Shown piece after piece: positions 45,063-54,416 of a stretch of DNA of 64,000 nucleotides (position 1 is its first letter; every line of letters starts with the position of its first letter). The DNA is taken from NCBI GenBank assembly GCA_019419865.1, contig JAHZIG010000011.1, positions 31,609 to 95,608 of the forward strand, read 5' to 3'. Under the pieces are notes generated by a model, which did not search any database, was not told where the DNA came from, and saw nothing but the letters and a program-made list of their open reading frames with translations. This DNA is from Clostridiales bacterium (GTDB taxonomy: Bacteria > Bacillota > Clostridia > Monoglobales > Monoglobaceae). Both the position numbers and the translations under genes were made by a program.

Positions 45063-46418
45063 CTAAATTATCGCCATCAGCACGAAATTCAAGATAAACA
45101 ACGCCGTCGCGACCCAGATTATCGGATTGATATCTTTGATCTTCTTTTGACAGATCTTTGTGATGCAATAGAAGATGAATCCGGTCGCTATACCGTAGGC
45201 TATGCTGTAGCACAGCGCCATGAATACGCCGGCGAAGAACGCGGGTATCGCTTCGGACAGGTCGTCCCACTCGATCTCTTTGAAGGCCGACATCATCATT
45301 ATTCCGACGACCACGAGCGACGGAGCGGTAGCCGCGGCCGGGATCGCGCTCACAAAGGTCGAGAGAAACGCGCTGGCCGCGAAGCAGAGCGCTACGACGA
45401 CGCTGGTCAGTCCGGTGCGTCCGCCGACCGCGATGCCCGCCGCGCTCTCGACGTAGGTTGTGGTGTTGGACGTTCCGAAGATCGCCCCGATAGACGTAGC
45501 CACCGAGTCCGCGAAAAGCGCCTTGTCCATTTTTGAACTGAATCCGGAATTGTTCTCCATGGCCTTCTCGTCATCTTCGCTGAAAATACCCGTTCTCCGT
45601 CCCGTTCCTATAAACGTGCCGATCGTCTCGAACGTGTCGGAGAGACTGAACGAAAAGATCGTGATCAATACCAGCGGGATCTTCGCGGGGTCGGAAAACA
45701 GCGAGCCCAGACCTTCATGCGTGAAAATAGCGCAGAAAGTCGTCGGCAGTTGCCTGCACGCCTCGGTAAAACTGACGCTTTCGGCCGCGGTGGTCACGCC
45801 CATCGGGATACCGAGCAGAGCGGTCGCTATTATACCGATCAGGATCGCGCCTTTCACGTTGCACAGCAGCAGAACGACCGTCAGGACAAGCCCTATTATA
45901 AAGAGTATGAACGACGGCTGATTCAAGGCCGCGAGCGCCGGGACTCCGGAGCTGAAGTCGAGTATACCGACGTTTAGCAGGCCGATGTACGCCACGAATA
46001 TTCCTATACCGCCGCCGATCGCGTTTTGAAGACTGAGCGGGATCGATCTTATGATATATTTACGCAGTTTCGTGACCGTGATTAGGATATTTAAAAGTCC
46101 GCAGATAAAAACCATGGACAGCGCTTGCTGCCAGGTAAACCCAAGCGTAAAACAGACCGTGTATACGAAAAACGCGTTCAGTCCCATGCCGGGCGCCAGC
46201 GCGTAAGGAACGTTAGCGACAAGACCCATGATCAGCGTTCCGATAATAGAGGCTATGATCGTCGCTAAAAATACGGCGCCCCATTCCATACCCGATTCGC
46301 TGAGCAGCGTCGGATTGACAACGATGATATACGCCATCGCGAAGAATGTCGTAACGCCTCCGATAATTTCTCTTCCCACCGTAGTATTGTTTTGTTTGAG
46401 TTTAAAAATTTTTCCCAT
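45063..46418 (-). CDS. NCS2-family purine permease (AzgA/PbuG-like)
   Basis: Membrane transporter, probably proton-coupled uptake of adenine, guanine or hypoxanthine. The 451-residue protein has about twelve hydrophobic segments. Family marks: IIGGVTTFFAMAYIIVVNPT near residue 20, ALAPGMGLNAFFVYTV near 72, the substrate-helix motif FSFSLSDTFETIGTFIGTG near 255, ADSVATSIGAIFGTSNTTTY near 300 and ESAAGIAVGGRTGLTSVV near 325. This places it in the AzgA group rather than the uracil/xanthine group. No purine riboswitch was recognised upstream. Confidence 0.93.
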   Translation of the reverse strand: MGKIFKLKQNNTTVGREIIGGVTTFFAMAYIIVVNPTLLSESGMEWGAVFLATIIASIIGTLIMGLVANVPYALAPGMGLNAFFVYTVCFTLGFTWQQALSMVFICGLLNILITVTKLRKYIIRSIPLSLQNAIGGGIGIFVAYIGLLNVGILDFSSGVPALAALNQPSFILFIIGLVLTVVLLLCNVKGAILIGIIATALLGIPMGVTTAAESVSFTEACRQLPTTFCAIFTHEGLGSLFSDPAKIPLVLITIFSFSLSDTFETIGTFIGTGRRTGIFSEDDEKAMENNSGFSSKMDKALFADSVATSIGAIFGTSNTTTYVESAAGIAVGGRTGLTSVVVALCFAASAFLSTFVSAIPAAATAPSLVVVGIMMMSAFKEIEWDDLSEAIPAFFAGVFMALCYSIAYGIATGFIFYCITKICQKKIKDINPIIWVATALFILNFVLMAII

Positions 46419-46703
46419 AACTCTCGCCTTCCTTTTTCGTTTCGACCGCGCGGTCGGCTTTCTGGATATAGTAAAACGGCTCGCGCGGTAATATAAAGCT
46501 TTACTTTAATTTTATATTAACATACGCGAAATACAATAACAAGAATATTACAAAATATTTAATTTTCGCTCTTTCCCGACGCTTGCGCGTCAGAGTCTAA
46601 GATGAAATTAAATTTATATTACAGACGGGTATAAATTATGTATAATTCGCTCAAAGTACAGATATATTGTCAATTGGCATTATATATTTCTCTATTCCGG
46701 CTA

Positions 46704-46732
46704 TTTACATTTAGTGAAAAGCATACTATAAT
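46704..46732 (+). promoter_or_regulatory. promoter of the acetylesterase gene
   Basis: TTTACA, 17 bases, TATAAT, about 50 bases before ATG. Bases 46419-46700 hold no gene. Confidence 0.65.
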
Positions 46733-46785
46733 ATAATAAGTTAAAAATAATAATTTATTCAATTTCTACATAAGGAGGAAAAGCA

Positions 46786-49335
46786 ATGAGAAAGAATTTA
46801 GCGTTATACAGACTGCTATGCGCGGCGCTCGCGTTCTGTCTCGGTCTGACGGCGCTCTGTCTGCCGGTATTCGCCGAAGGGGAGACGCGTCAGGTCATTT
46901 TGAAATACGACAGTTCGATGGGCTCGGTCGCCGTAAATTCGACTCGGGGCGAGACCGCGGCGCTCGCGGAGAATAGCGTATGGACGCCGAGCAAAGGCAT
47001 AGCGCAGGGAGAAGAGGTCGAAATCTTTGGCGGAGACATAGTTATATCGCCGGTCGAGACTATGACGCATAACTCCGGAAACAAGGCGATAGTAGACGGA
47101 ACGACATATACGGGTTCGATCGCGGGGTCTAATAATCCGAGTTTTAAAGACGGAGTCGTCGCCGGTTCTATCTTGAGGATAGACGTTAAAAAAACAGGAC
47201 TTCTCTCGTACGTGGCCGATCTCGGAAACAATAAGGCGGCGAGAGCGGTAAATGTAAAAGACGTAGAAACTTTTCTGCTCGACGAGAATAATAGCTCGGG
47301 CGAAAACATGGACGTACTGGTCTCGTTCGCGGTAACGGCCGGAGAGTCTTACTATATTTACGGAAGCGGCACAAGAATGGCGATATTTGCGATCATGTTC
47401 GAGGAGATGCAGACCGCCGAGGCCGTGCCCGGCGATACCGTAACGCTTAATATTACGCCGAACGGAGATTCTCTCATAGGAAACGTAGCGCTGGACGACG
47501 ATACTATAGCGCTCGATAACAGCGACGACTGGACTACGGTCGAGTTTGAGATGCCCGATAAGGACGTGGTCGTAAATATTGATTTTGTGTCCAAGTCGAT
47601 AGAGGACGAGATAGCGAACATTTCCTTCGACGAGATAAGAGGCGAGAATACGGCCATGGACTCGATAGCGAATAATCTCGATTTGGGCGCCGGGTGGGAT
47701 ACGAGTATCGGTTATGCCGATGTGCAGTGGTTTTCTTCAAATCCAAACGTTATTGCTACAAACGGCGTGGTTAATCCCGCGTTTGACGATACCGACGTTT
47801 CACTAACGGCTGTGTTTACATATCAGGCGTACCCAATCATTAGACTTGAAAGAACTTTTAATCTAACGGTATTAAAGGATAACACAAGCGATTCAGAGGC
47901 GATTGAGATAGCAAAAGAAGGGCTGACTATCGGCAGTATCGACGCCGTGCGCAGCGATTTAACGCTTCCTACCGAAGGACTGCGCGGTACGACGATTGTT
48001 TGGCAGAGTAGCAATGAAAGGATCATTTCTGTCGACGGTAGCGTCGCGCGTCCGGAAGGAGATACGAACGAGGTTGTAATCCTTACGGCAACGATCAGTA
48101 GGGGAGGAGCGTCGACGACAAAAGAATTTTCGGTAACAGTTTTGTCCAAGAAATATTTAGAGGTTATAAATTACTCGTATAAAAGCGAAAACGGCGACGC
48201 GTCTTTTACAAAGACAGACGGAGGTACGCTGGATACAATAAGATTTATCGAGGATATTCCCGATAAATCGGGGGATGAATTATTAACGTTGGTTTCGTAT
48301 CAAACCGACCGGGACGGAGTTAAGTCCATATTGGACGCAAAAATACTTAAGATTTCGGACGTATCTTCAGGATCGGGTGAAACGTCGATTCTTCATGACG
48401 TAGGGCTTAAAATAAACTCGAACAGCGAAATTAAGATTTTCATACTCGGCGGCGCCGATACGATCGCGCCGCTGCTCAGCGAGCCTTATGAATTGATTGA
48501 AACAGTAAAAGACGACGCAAAGATATTTGTAGCGGGCGATTCCACCGCATGCGTATACGAGCATCAAGGCTCGAAAAGTCAATTCCCGAGAACGGGCTGG
48601 GCGCAAGTGTTTGGACAATTCTTTGGAAGCGGCGCGGAAGTGGTCGATAATGCCAGAAGCGGAGCCAGCTCCAAAAATTTTAGAACATTAGAAAATTATA
48701 CGGATATTGTGAATAATATTTCCGCCGGAGATTATCTGATTATTCAATTTGGTCACAATGATTCCAAAGCGGACGCTCCCGACAGATATACCGATCCGAC
48801 CGGAGACGTAAACGATCCCAATTCGTATAAATATTCGCTGATGCAGTATATCGATATGGCTTTTGAAAAAGGCGCATATCCGATACTTGCGACGTCTGTC
48901 AGCAGGAAACGGTTATCAGACGCGGGGTTAGAGCAATATGTGAACGCGGCGAAAGAGTTAGGCGAGGAGTTAGGGATTCCAACGCTTGACATGTACGCAA
49001 AAACAAACGGTTGGATAAATAAAATCTCAATCGTTGAGAACGAAGATAATACATTTACAACCGATATTGAAATGGCAAACGATCTGTTTAACATAGTAAA
49101 GCCGTATGATTCAAGATTTGTTAACTCGGACATAGGCGACTTTAGAAATTCGAAGTTCTATGCCTCAGGCGACTCCGACAACACCCACCTCAACTATTAC
49201 GGCGCGCTGCTTATATCTCAGTGGGCTTGCGAGGAGCTGGAGAGGATCAATCATCCGCTGACCGAGAAATTCAGCGGCTTCAGCTACAGCGAGGACGAGT
49301 TGCCGTCGTACGCGGACGCGACCTCGGTTGAATAG
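46786..49335 (+). CDS. secreted rhamnogalacturonan acetylesterase (CE12-like SGNH hydrolase)
   Basis: Removes acetyl groups from rhamnogalacturonan so that lyases can act. The 849-residue protein has a signal peptide (1-29). Residues 80-210 form a beta-rich module whose end, SYYIYGSGTRMAIFAIMFEEM, resembles the duplicated module of the pectate lyase. Two atrophied bacterial Ig domains follow (about 265-365, VQWFSSNPNVIATNGVVNP, and 370-455, IVWQSSNERIISVDGSV). The catalytic SGNH domain covers about 575-830: FVAGDSTACVY (nucleophile serine), NARSGASSKNF, IIQFGHNDSK, and the terminal DNTHLNYYGA with the catalytic Asp-His. AAGGAGG ribosome site. Functional partner of the lyase at 2.2 kb. Codons in the middle third are more AT-rich than the ends. 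Confidence 0.9.
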   Translation: MRKNLALYRLLCAALAFCLGLTALCLPVFAEGETRQVILKYDSSMGSVAVNSTRGETAALAENSVWTPSKGIAQGEEVEIFGGDIVISPVETMTHNSGNKAIVDGTTYTGSIAGSNNPSFKDGVVAGSILRIDVKKTGLLSYVADLGNNKAARAVNVKDVETFLLDENNSSGENMDVLVSFAVTAGESYYIYGSGTRMAIFAIMFEEMQTAEAVPGDTVTLNITPNGDSLIGNVALDDDTIALDNSDDWTTVEFEMPDKDVVVNIDFVSKSIEDEIANISFDEIRGENTAMDSIANNLDLGAGWDTSIGYADVQWFSSNPNVIATNGVVNPAFDDTDVSLTAVFTYQAYPIIRLERTFNLTVLKDNTSDSEAIEIAKEGLTIGSIDAVRSDLTLPTEGLRGTTIVWQSSNERIISVDGSVARPEGDTNEVVILTATISRGGASTTKEFSVTVLSKKYLEVINYSYKSENGDASFTKTDGGTLDTIRFIEDIPDKSGDELLTLVSYQTDRDGVKSILDAKILKISDVSSGSGETSILHDVGLKINSNSEIKIFILGGADTIAPLLSEPYELIETVKDDAKIFVAGDSTACVYEHQGSKSQFPRTGWAQVFGQFFGSGAEVVDNARSGASSKNFRTLENYTDIVNNISAGDYLIIQFGHNDSKADAPDRYTDPTGDVNDPNSYKYSLMQYIDMAFEKGAYPILATSVSRKRLSDAGLEQYVNAAKELGEELGIPTLDMYAKTNGWINKISIVENEDNTFTTDIEMANDLFNIVKPYDSRFVNSDIGDFRNSKFYASGDSDNTHLNYYGALLISQWACEELERINHPLTEKFSGFSYSEDELPSYADATSVE

Positions 49336-49390
49336 GGGATAAGAAGAAGTTTTAAATTTAAAGCGACAAACGAAACTTTATCAATAGAAA

Positions 49391-49421
49391 AATACCGCGC
49401 TTATGATTTAGGCGCGGTATT
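49391..49421 (+). terminator. terminator of the acetylesterase gene
   Basis: AATACCGCGC pairs with GCGCGGTATT around an eleven-base loop; the following TCGTTTATTC is only moderately T-rich. Confidence 0.6.
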
Positions 49422-49612
49422 CGTTTATTCTGAGCGAGCATAGCGCATGTTTTACGGAATTATGCTTGATCGAGATAATAGATAATAGAGGAAGCGGAAT
49501 TTAAATTTTCTTGCTATGCTTTTGCCTCTAAAGTCGGGGCGGCGCCGGCCGCGGCGTTAAAAACATATCGGCTAACCGTTTCAGCGGGGGTAGCGCCGTC
49601 CGCAGCTATGTA

Positions 49613-50293
49613 TCAGTTTGCGTCCGGCTGTTCGCCGAGGTATGGGATTATATCGTCCAGCCTGCCGAGCGTCATGTCCGCCGCCGCTTTCATCTCGTCG
49701 TCCACCGGCACGACGTCCGGGATCAGGATCGCGTAGGCGCCCGAGCGGCTTGCGGAGATTATGCCGTTGTGCGAATCCTCGAACACCGCGCATTCCTTTA
49801 TGTCCGCCCCGATCCTGTCCGCCGCGAGCAGATATATGTCCGGCTCGGGCTTGCTTTTCTCGCACATATCTCCGGTTATTATAACGTCGAAGTATGGGAG
49901 CAGCCCCGATTTTTCGATGCTGTACATGGCTCTTTGTTTCATCGACGAGGTGGCCACGCCGCGTTTTAAGCCGTTTTTACGGGCAAAATCCAGCGTCTCT
50001 ACAAGCCCCGCCTTTATCGGGACTCCGTTTTTATCGGTCCAATCCCGCATAAATTTAAGTTCGCGTTCTCTGAATACCTCGTACGGAACGATATCCCCGT
50101 ATTCTTTGATATATTTTTCCTTTATCAGCTTGGAGGTAAGTCCCATACAGCTCACTATAAATCCGGGATCGACCTCGAAGCCGAGACTCTTCGACACTTC
50201 TTGCCACGCGATCACCGAAAGGTTTTCGGTATCGAACATAGTGCCGTCCATATCGAATAAAAGCGCCTTTATTTCTCTGTCTTTAAGTTTCAT
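49613..50293 (-). CDS. HAD-superfamily phosphatase / beta-phosphoglucomutase-like
   Basis: A 226-residue phosphotransferase of HAD subfamily IA; substrate unknown, likely a sugar phosphate. Motif I ALLFDMDGTMFDTEN near residue 9, motif II GVATSSMK near 112, KSKPEPDIYLLAADRI (motif III lysine) near 147 and motif IV CAVFEDSHNGIISA near 170 are intact. Start at MKLKDRE with GGAG nine bases before; the frame extends upstream through the neighbouring gene's sequence without a site. Six bases separate it from the AI-2E-family gene, so the two are co-transcribed. Confidence 0.88.
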   Translation of the reverse strand: MKLKDREIKALLFDMDGTMFDTENLSVIAWQEVSKSLGFEVDPGFIVSCMGLTSKLIKEKYIKEYGDIVPYEVFRERELKFMRDWTDKNGVPIKAGLVETLDFARKNGLKRGVATSSMKQRAMYSIEKSGLLPYFDVIITGDMCEKSKPEPDIYLLAADRIGADIKECAVFEDSHNGIISASRSGAYAILIPDVVPVDDEMKAAADMTLGRLDDIIPYLGEQPDAN

Positions 50294-50298
50294 AATAT

Positions 50299-51618
50299 CT
50301 ATCTCCATATGTGGATCTTGCCCGCTTTGTGCAGCGAGACGATTATATTCATCGTGATCGGGAAGATTATCGCGCCGTCGAGTCCGAACCATACGAAGCC
50401 GAGGTATATGCTGATCAGCGTGACGATCGGCGGGAGTCCGAGCTGGTCGCCGACGATCTTGGGCTCTATGAACTGTCTCACTACCGTAACTATCAGATAT
50501 AGCAGAACAAGTCCTCCGGCAAAGAAATACCGCTGCTGTATCAGCGAGACGACCGCCCAAGGGATCAGTATAGTTCCGGTCCCGAGCACCGGGAGCGCGT
50601 CGGCTATCGCTATTATCGCCGCTATCCCAAACGGATTGTCGACTTTGAGCGCCAGCATGCCGACCGAGATCCCTATAAACGTTATCAGCATTAATATCAA
50701 ATAGGCTTTGGCGTAGCTCGCAATAGTTTTTCCAAGGTACGACCTTATTCCCATCACAATATTCAGCGTCTTTTCGCTCATCTGCCGTTTTATGAAATTC
50801 GTTATGGGCACGTAATCCATGGTCACGAACAGAGAGCCGAGTATCGTAAAGATAAACGAGAGCAGGTACAGAGGGATCCTTCTGGACATACCCGCAAGCG
50901 CGGTCAGCGCGTCGGCCGACAGGCTCACTATATAATCTCTCAGCGAATTAGCCGCCGAGCCGAGCATATCGCCTATCTCGCCCGCGAACTGCGGCGCGAG
51001 CCTGTTTACCAGGTCTAAGACCCAATTGTTCGTATTCTCGAAAATGGGGTAAATGACCGTACTGTAGTACTCCGGCATATCGGTCAAAATATTTCGGAGC
51101 CACACAAATATCCTGTAGCCGCCGAGCCAGAGCAGAAATCCGATAACGACGTAGGATACGACGACCAGCAGCACGCCGCTGAGACGCTTGTTCATGCCGA
51201 TCTTCCTGTGCAGAAAATTGATCAGCGGTTTAAACGCCAGCGCTATCGCGAAGCTGATCAAAAACGGCATCACCCATCTTATGACGTAGCGCATGGTCAA
51301 ATACGCGAGCGCCGCTATTATCGCGTAGTATACGACGCTTATGATAAACTTGCGCCTGCGCTCCGTCTTGTTGACCTCCGACGTCTCCGCCGCGTAGCTC
51401 TCCGCGCCGTCCTCGGTTTGATCGGCGTCGCTCTGTTCTATCTGTAATTTTTCAAGATTGACGAACTTCTCCAGCTTATCGAGCATAACGTAAATGCTCC
51501 ACTTGTTATGCTTCTGCGGCGCGCCGCCCTCTTTGTTTTCGTTTTCTTCCGTTTTGGGCGCGTCGCTTTTATCCTGCGCGGCCGTCTCTTGTCTATTGCG
51601 GTCGTTTTCTTTCAGCAT
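50299..51618 (-). CDS. AI-2E family transporter
   Basis: Integral membrane protein of about 439 residues, family TqsA/YdiK, whose members export autoinducer-2 or act as antiporters; substrate here unknown. A hydrophilic N-terminus of about 90 residues (EENENKEGGAPQKHNKW) precedes paired membrane segments near 90-135, VVSYVVIGFLLWLGGYRIFV near 150, and a C-terminal block (KAYLILMLITFIGISVGMLA; DALPVLGTGTILIPWAVV, the family's conserved D-x-x-P-x-x-G-T-G; LGFVWFGLDGAIIFPI). The long charged N-terminus is unusual. First gene of a two-gene unit. Confidence 0.88.
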   Translation of the reverse strand: MLKENDRNRQETAAQDKSDAPKTEENENKEGGAPQKHNKWSIYVMLDKLEKFVNLEKLQIEQSDADQTEDGAESYAAETSEVNKTERRRKFIISVVYYAIIAALAYLTMRYVIRWVMPFLISFAIALAFKPLINFLHRKIGMNKRLSGVLLVVVSYVVIGFLLWLGGYRIFVWLRNILTDMPEYYSTVIYPIFENTNNWVLDLVNRLAPQFAGEIGDMLGSAANSLRDYIVSLSADALTALAGMSRRIPLYLLSFIFTILGSLFVTMDYVPITNFIKRQMSEKTLNIVMGIRSYLGKTIASYAKAYLILMLITFIGISVGMLALKVDNPFGIAAIIAIADALPVLGTGTILIPWAVVSLIQQRYFFAGGLVLLYLIVTVVRQFIEPKIVGDQLGLPPIVTLISIYLGFVWFGLDGAIIFPITMNIIVSLHKAGKIHIWR

Positions 51619-51873
51619 CAAACCATTCCTTTATTTTGTCCGCGTATATTCGGATCCAATCGTCATACCGCGCGTATACAAACAAAATTATCAATTTTAT
51701 TATACATTTTTACCGGCCGCAATTCAAGAGCATAATAACATAATTATCCAAATAATTTAATAAAATATTGAGCCGCCGGGTATGTTTTACTATACAATAT
51801 TTTTGCCAAAAATTCAATAAGCTACTTAAAATTTTAGATATTGTTAACAATTATTAAACTTAATTTATAAATA

Positions 51874-51902
51874 TTGCAATGCCGTCCGCGCTGTGCTATA
51901 AT
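51874..51902 (+). promoter_or_regulatory. promoter of the DUF2752 gene
   Basis: TTGCAA, 17 bases, TATAAT, about 100 bases before the ATG. Bases 51619-51870 hold no gene. Confidence 0.6.
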
Positions 51903-52001
51903 TTATTTTAGCCGCGGAGATTTAGCGAGCGGATCGAAGAAGATACAGAACGAACGCTTCCGCGGATCGCAAGCCTGTTATCATGGGAAAGCTGTGACGA
52001 G

Positions 52002-52430
52002 ATGTTTGAAGCAAATTACAAAGGTAATAAACAGAAAAACGGCCGAAGCGGCGCCGTAAGCAAGAAGTTCGCGTCAGCCGCGTTTTTGGCGGCCGCGGCG
52101 CTTACGGCGGTATTTATATCCGTCGCGTATATACTGAACGAACGCGGGATAACGATCTACGTCTGCCCGTTCTATGCGGCGACGGGATTCAAATGCGCGG
52201 CCTGCGGCGTGACCCGCGCGGTATTCGCGGCGCTTAGCGGCGATTTCGCGGCGGCTTTCGGCTACAATATACTGTGGCCGCTCGTATGCCTTATCGCGGC
52301 GGCGGCTCCGGTCTGCTGTTTTATAGCTATATTCTTCGGGAAAAGCTTTAAGCATGTCGATAAAGCGCTCTATTTGCTCGCGGCGTTCGTCGTATTGTGG
52401 ACGATCGCGAGGAATTTGCTGGGGATATGA
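52002..52430 (+). CDS. DUF2752 membrane protein
   Basis: A 142-residue protein with three hydrophobic segments (near 26-45, 85-110 and 120-138). The family signature, a short loop CPFYAATGFKCAACGVTRAV near residues 58-76 with two cysteines before G-x-T-R, is intact. Function is unknown; members are widespread in Firmicutes and Bacteroidota, often close to TM2 or zinc-ribbon proteins as here, where a TM2 protein follows 130 bases later. Confidence 0.82.
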   Translation: MFEANYKGNKQKNGRSGAVSKKFASAAFLAAAALTAVFISVAYILNERGITIYVCPFYAATGFKCAACGVTRAVFAALSGDFAAAFGYNILWPLVCLIAAAAPVCCFIAIFFGKSFKHVDKALYLLAAFVVLWTIARNLLGI

Positions 52431-52514
52431 GATCTAAGGCGCGGATTTGTTTTAAAGCGGCGGATCGAATTAAGGCTGCGTAAAATATGCCGAAGGGTCG
52501 TAAGGCCTATCAAA

Positions 52515-52543
52515 TTGACAAATTAAGTAATAATTCTTTTAAT
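52515..52543 (+). promoter_or_regulatory. promoter of the TM2 gene
   Basis: TTGACA, 17 bases, TTTAAT, 20 bases before the ribosome site. Confidence 0.5.
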
Positions 52544-52563
52544 ATATTAAGGAGGAACCAAAA

Positions 52564-53052
52564 ATGAGCGATAGATTTTGTGTAAACTGCGGCGCCAAGC
52601 TGCAACCCGGATATGAATTCTGTTCTCAATGCGGACATAAAAATCCGGCCGGAGAGAGCGCGGGACAGACTCCTTCGACCAAAACGTGTCCGAAATGCGC
52701 GGCCGAGCTGTCCGATAAAATCGTTATCTGTCCAAGATGCGGCTATGATTTCGGTCAGACTCAGAACGCGGCGCGCGGCGAGACCGCTTACGGACCATAC
52801 CAAGGCTCCGCGAATTACGGGCAGATTGCAAAGCCGCCCAGATCCAGGCTGGTGGCCGGACTTTTGGGTATATTGATCGGCGGTCTGGGGATACATAACT
52901 TCTATTTGGGATTTACGACCAAGGGCGTTATCCAGATAGTTTTAACGGTTTTGACCTGCGGTATCGCCGCTTTGTGGGGCTTTATCGAGGGAATACTCAT
53001 CCTTTGCAATCAGATCAACGTCGACGCGGACGGGAATCCGCTCCAGGATTGA
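52564..53052 (+). CDS. zinc-ribbon and TM2-domain protein
   Basis: A 162-residue protein. Two zinc ribbons lie at the N-terminus (FCVNCG...FCSQCG at 5-27, and CPKCA...CPRCG at 42-62). A short linker follows, then a TM2 domain (residues about 95-155) starting SRLVAGLLGILIGGLGIHNFYLG, given in part as LLGILIGGLGIHNFYLG, with two membrane helices. Role unknown. AAGGAGG site. Bases 53053-53331 after it hold a GCCGGCGG-type hairpin region but no gene. Confidence 0.88.
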   Translation: MSDRFCVNCGAKLQPGYEFCSQCGHKNPAGESAGQTPSTKTCPKCAAELSDKIVICPRCGYDFGQTQNAARGETAYGPYQGSANYGQIAKPPRSRLVAGLLGILIGGLGIHNFYLGFTTKGVIQIVLTVLTCGIAALWGFIEGILILCNQINVDADGNPLQD

Positions 53053-53331
53053 CCGGCCGTTCGCTTTGCGATAACGCGTTTATTTTCACGCCGCCGTTTG
53101 CAGCCGTTTTTTTCGGTATGCCGGCGGCGTTTTGTTTTACGGCGCGGGGGATATATTCAAGCCGGAGGCGATAGCGGCGGAAGACGCGGACTGCGACGCG
53201 CGCTACGCGCCGGAGGATACGACTTACCGAAAGCGGTATGTTGACGAGCCGAGACAAGAAATATATAATGAATTTAGAGAAAAAACTTGCGTTGCGACCA
53301 TTCCCGGCAAGATATAAAGGAACGGATAAAG

Positions 53332-53565
53332 ATGACGATAAATGAGTTTTTAGAGAAAGTTGATGGATTTTACGGAAAAAAGCTGAGGATCGCTTGTACC
53401 GACGGCGAGGTGATTTACGGCGCTTTTGCAGCGTATACCGACGAGTTTGAAAACGAGCCGGACGGTGAAAGTATCACAATAGATTTGGCGCAAAACAAGG
53501 AGTATATCAGCGCGCCAATGGAGATATTCACCGAAGAAATAAAAAACATTGATGTAATTGATTGA
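53332..53565 (+). CDS. small protein with Sm-like beta pattern, 77 aa
   Basis: Starts MTINEFLEKVDGFYGKKLRI, followed by CTDGEVIYGAFAAYTDEFEN and an acidic end. The alternating pattern (K-x-x-I-x-x-x-D-G-x-x-x-x-G) resembles LSm/SH3-like barrels, but similarity is too weak to assign. Start chosen at the ATG after AAAGGAAC; the frame opens a little further upstream without a site. More AT-rich than the biosynthetic genes. Confidence 0.6.
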   Translation: MTINEFLEKVDGFYGKKLRIACTDGEVIYGAFAAYTDEFENEPDGESITIDLAQNKEYISAPMEIFTEEIKNIDVID

Positions 53566-53699
53566 CCGTTTTATAAAACACATGCGGCTTTAAACCCGAT
53601 ATAGGCCTGAGCGCGTCTTAAAGGGTTTGTTTATGCGTAAGTTTAGGAGATAGAAGAGGAAAAAGAAACGTAAATCAAAGCCATAGAGGGGCGAATAAT

Positions 53700-53990
53700 A
53701 TGACTATAGAGTACAGACTCGACAACAGGAAATATGAACTTTGTAAGAAATATGTTATGCCGGTGTATGAGGGCGACAAACAAGGCGTTACGTTTGACGA
53801 GACGTTAAGGGTTATTAGCGTAAACGAGGATGCGGCGGACGACTTTTTAGACGCTTCGGATTATGCGATAATACATTACGGTATGGTAAATCAGGATTAT
53901 CTTTCGCCGCTCGGCTGCGAGCTCCAGTTTTTATACGATGAGATATATTACCAGACCAAAGAACAAACTAAAGAGACGGGTATCGACTAA
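53700..53990 (+). CDS. hypothetical protein, 96 aa
   Basis: A soluble acidic protein (MTIEYRLDNRKYELCKKYVM start; DDFLDASDYAIIHYGMV in the middle) with no motif I know. GAGGGGCG ribosome site. It lies in a run of small genes of similar composition (53332 to 54209), possibly one transcript. Confidence 0.6.
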   Translation: MTIEYRLDNRKYELCKKYVMPVYEGDKQGVTFDETLRVISVNEDAADDFLDASDYAIIHYGMVNQDYLSPLGCELQFLYDEIYYQTKEQTKETGID

Positions 53991-54032
53991 AATTAAAATA
54001 ATATATAATAAAAATATAGGAGGCGTAAAAAT

Positions 54033-54209
54033 ATGAGCGAAAATACGGTTCTATGTCCGTTGACCAATACGGAAATCGAAGAATACGATTGTTATTTAAT
54101 TTGCGAAGCGACGGAAGGTAATATTCCTCAAAATGAAGCGCCCGGCATAAAGAGTTTTGAGGAAGAAAGCAAAGTTTGTAAAGAGTGCGAATATCATAAT
54201 ATCGATTGA
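54033..54209 (+). CDS. small cysteine-containing protein, 58 aa
   Basis: Starts MSENTVLCPLTNTEIEEYDC and has five cysteines, including a C-terminal VCKECEYH. The pattern CPLxxxxIxxxDCxxIC recurs in short uncharacterised clostridial proteins and may bind a metal. GGAGG ribosome site ten bases before ATG, and a terminator hairpin directly at the stop, both support a real gene. Confidence 0.65.
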   Translation: MSENTVLCPLTNTEIEEYDCYLICEATEGNIPQNEAPGIKSFEEESKVCKECEYHNID

Positions 54210-54236
54210 CCGTCTGCGTTTTGCGGGCGGTTTTAT
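54209..54236 (+). terminator. terminator of the small cysteine protein gene
   Basis: ACCGTCTGCG pairs with CGGGCGGT, then TTTTAT. A second hairpin (CCCGCCTGCGC/GCGAGGCGGG) lies at about 54273-54300. Confidence 0.65.
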
Positions 54237-54416
54237 ATCCGCAAAAGTATGCCGTCCGGCTTAAGAAATACAAAACCCGCCTGCGCGGCGCGAGGCGGGA
54301 AGTTAAGCTTATATTTAGTTCTGCGCTTTTGAAATCTTATCGCCGGTCAAGCTTTGCGCGTTAAAAGCGTAAGTCGAGTCCGCGCGGGAGCTTATGAGAA
54401 TATCCGGCCTTAGCAG

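Noticed and set aside
46419..46703. Purine riboswitch before the NCS2 permease gene
   Set aside because: The conserved P2/P3 loop sequences are not present on the minus strand.
51840..51860. Rex-type operator (TTGTTAA...)
   Set aside because: Only one half-site matches; the expected inverted TTAACAA at the right spacing is missing.
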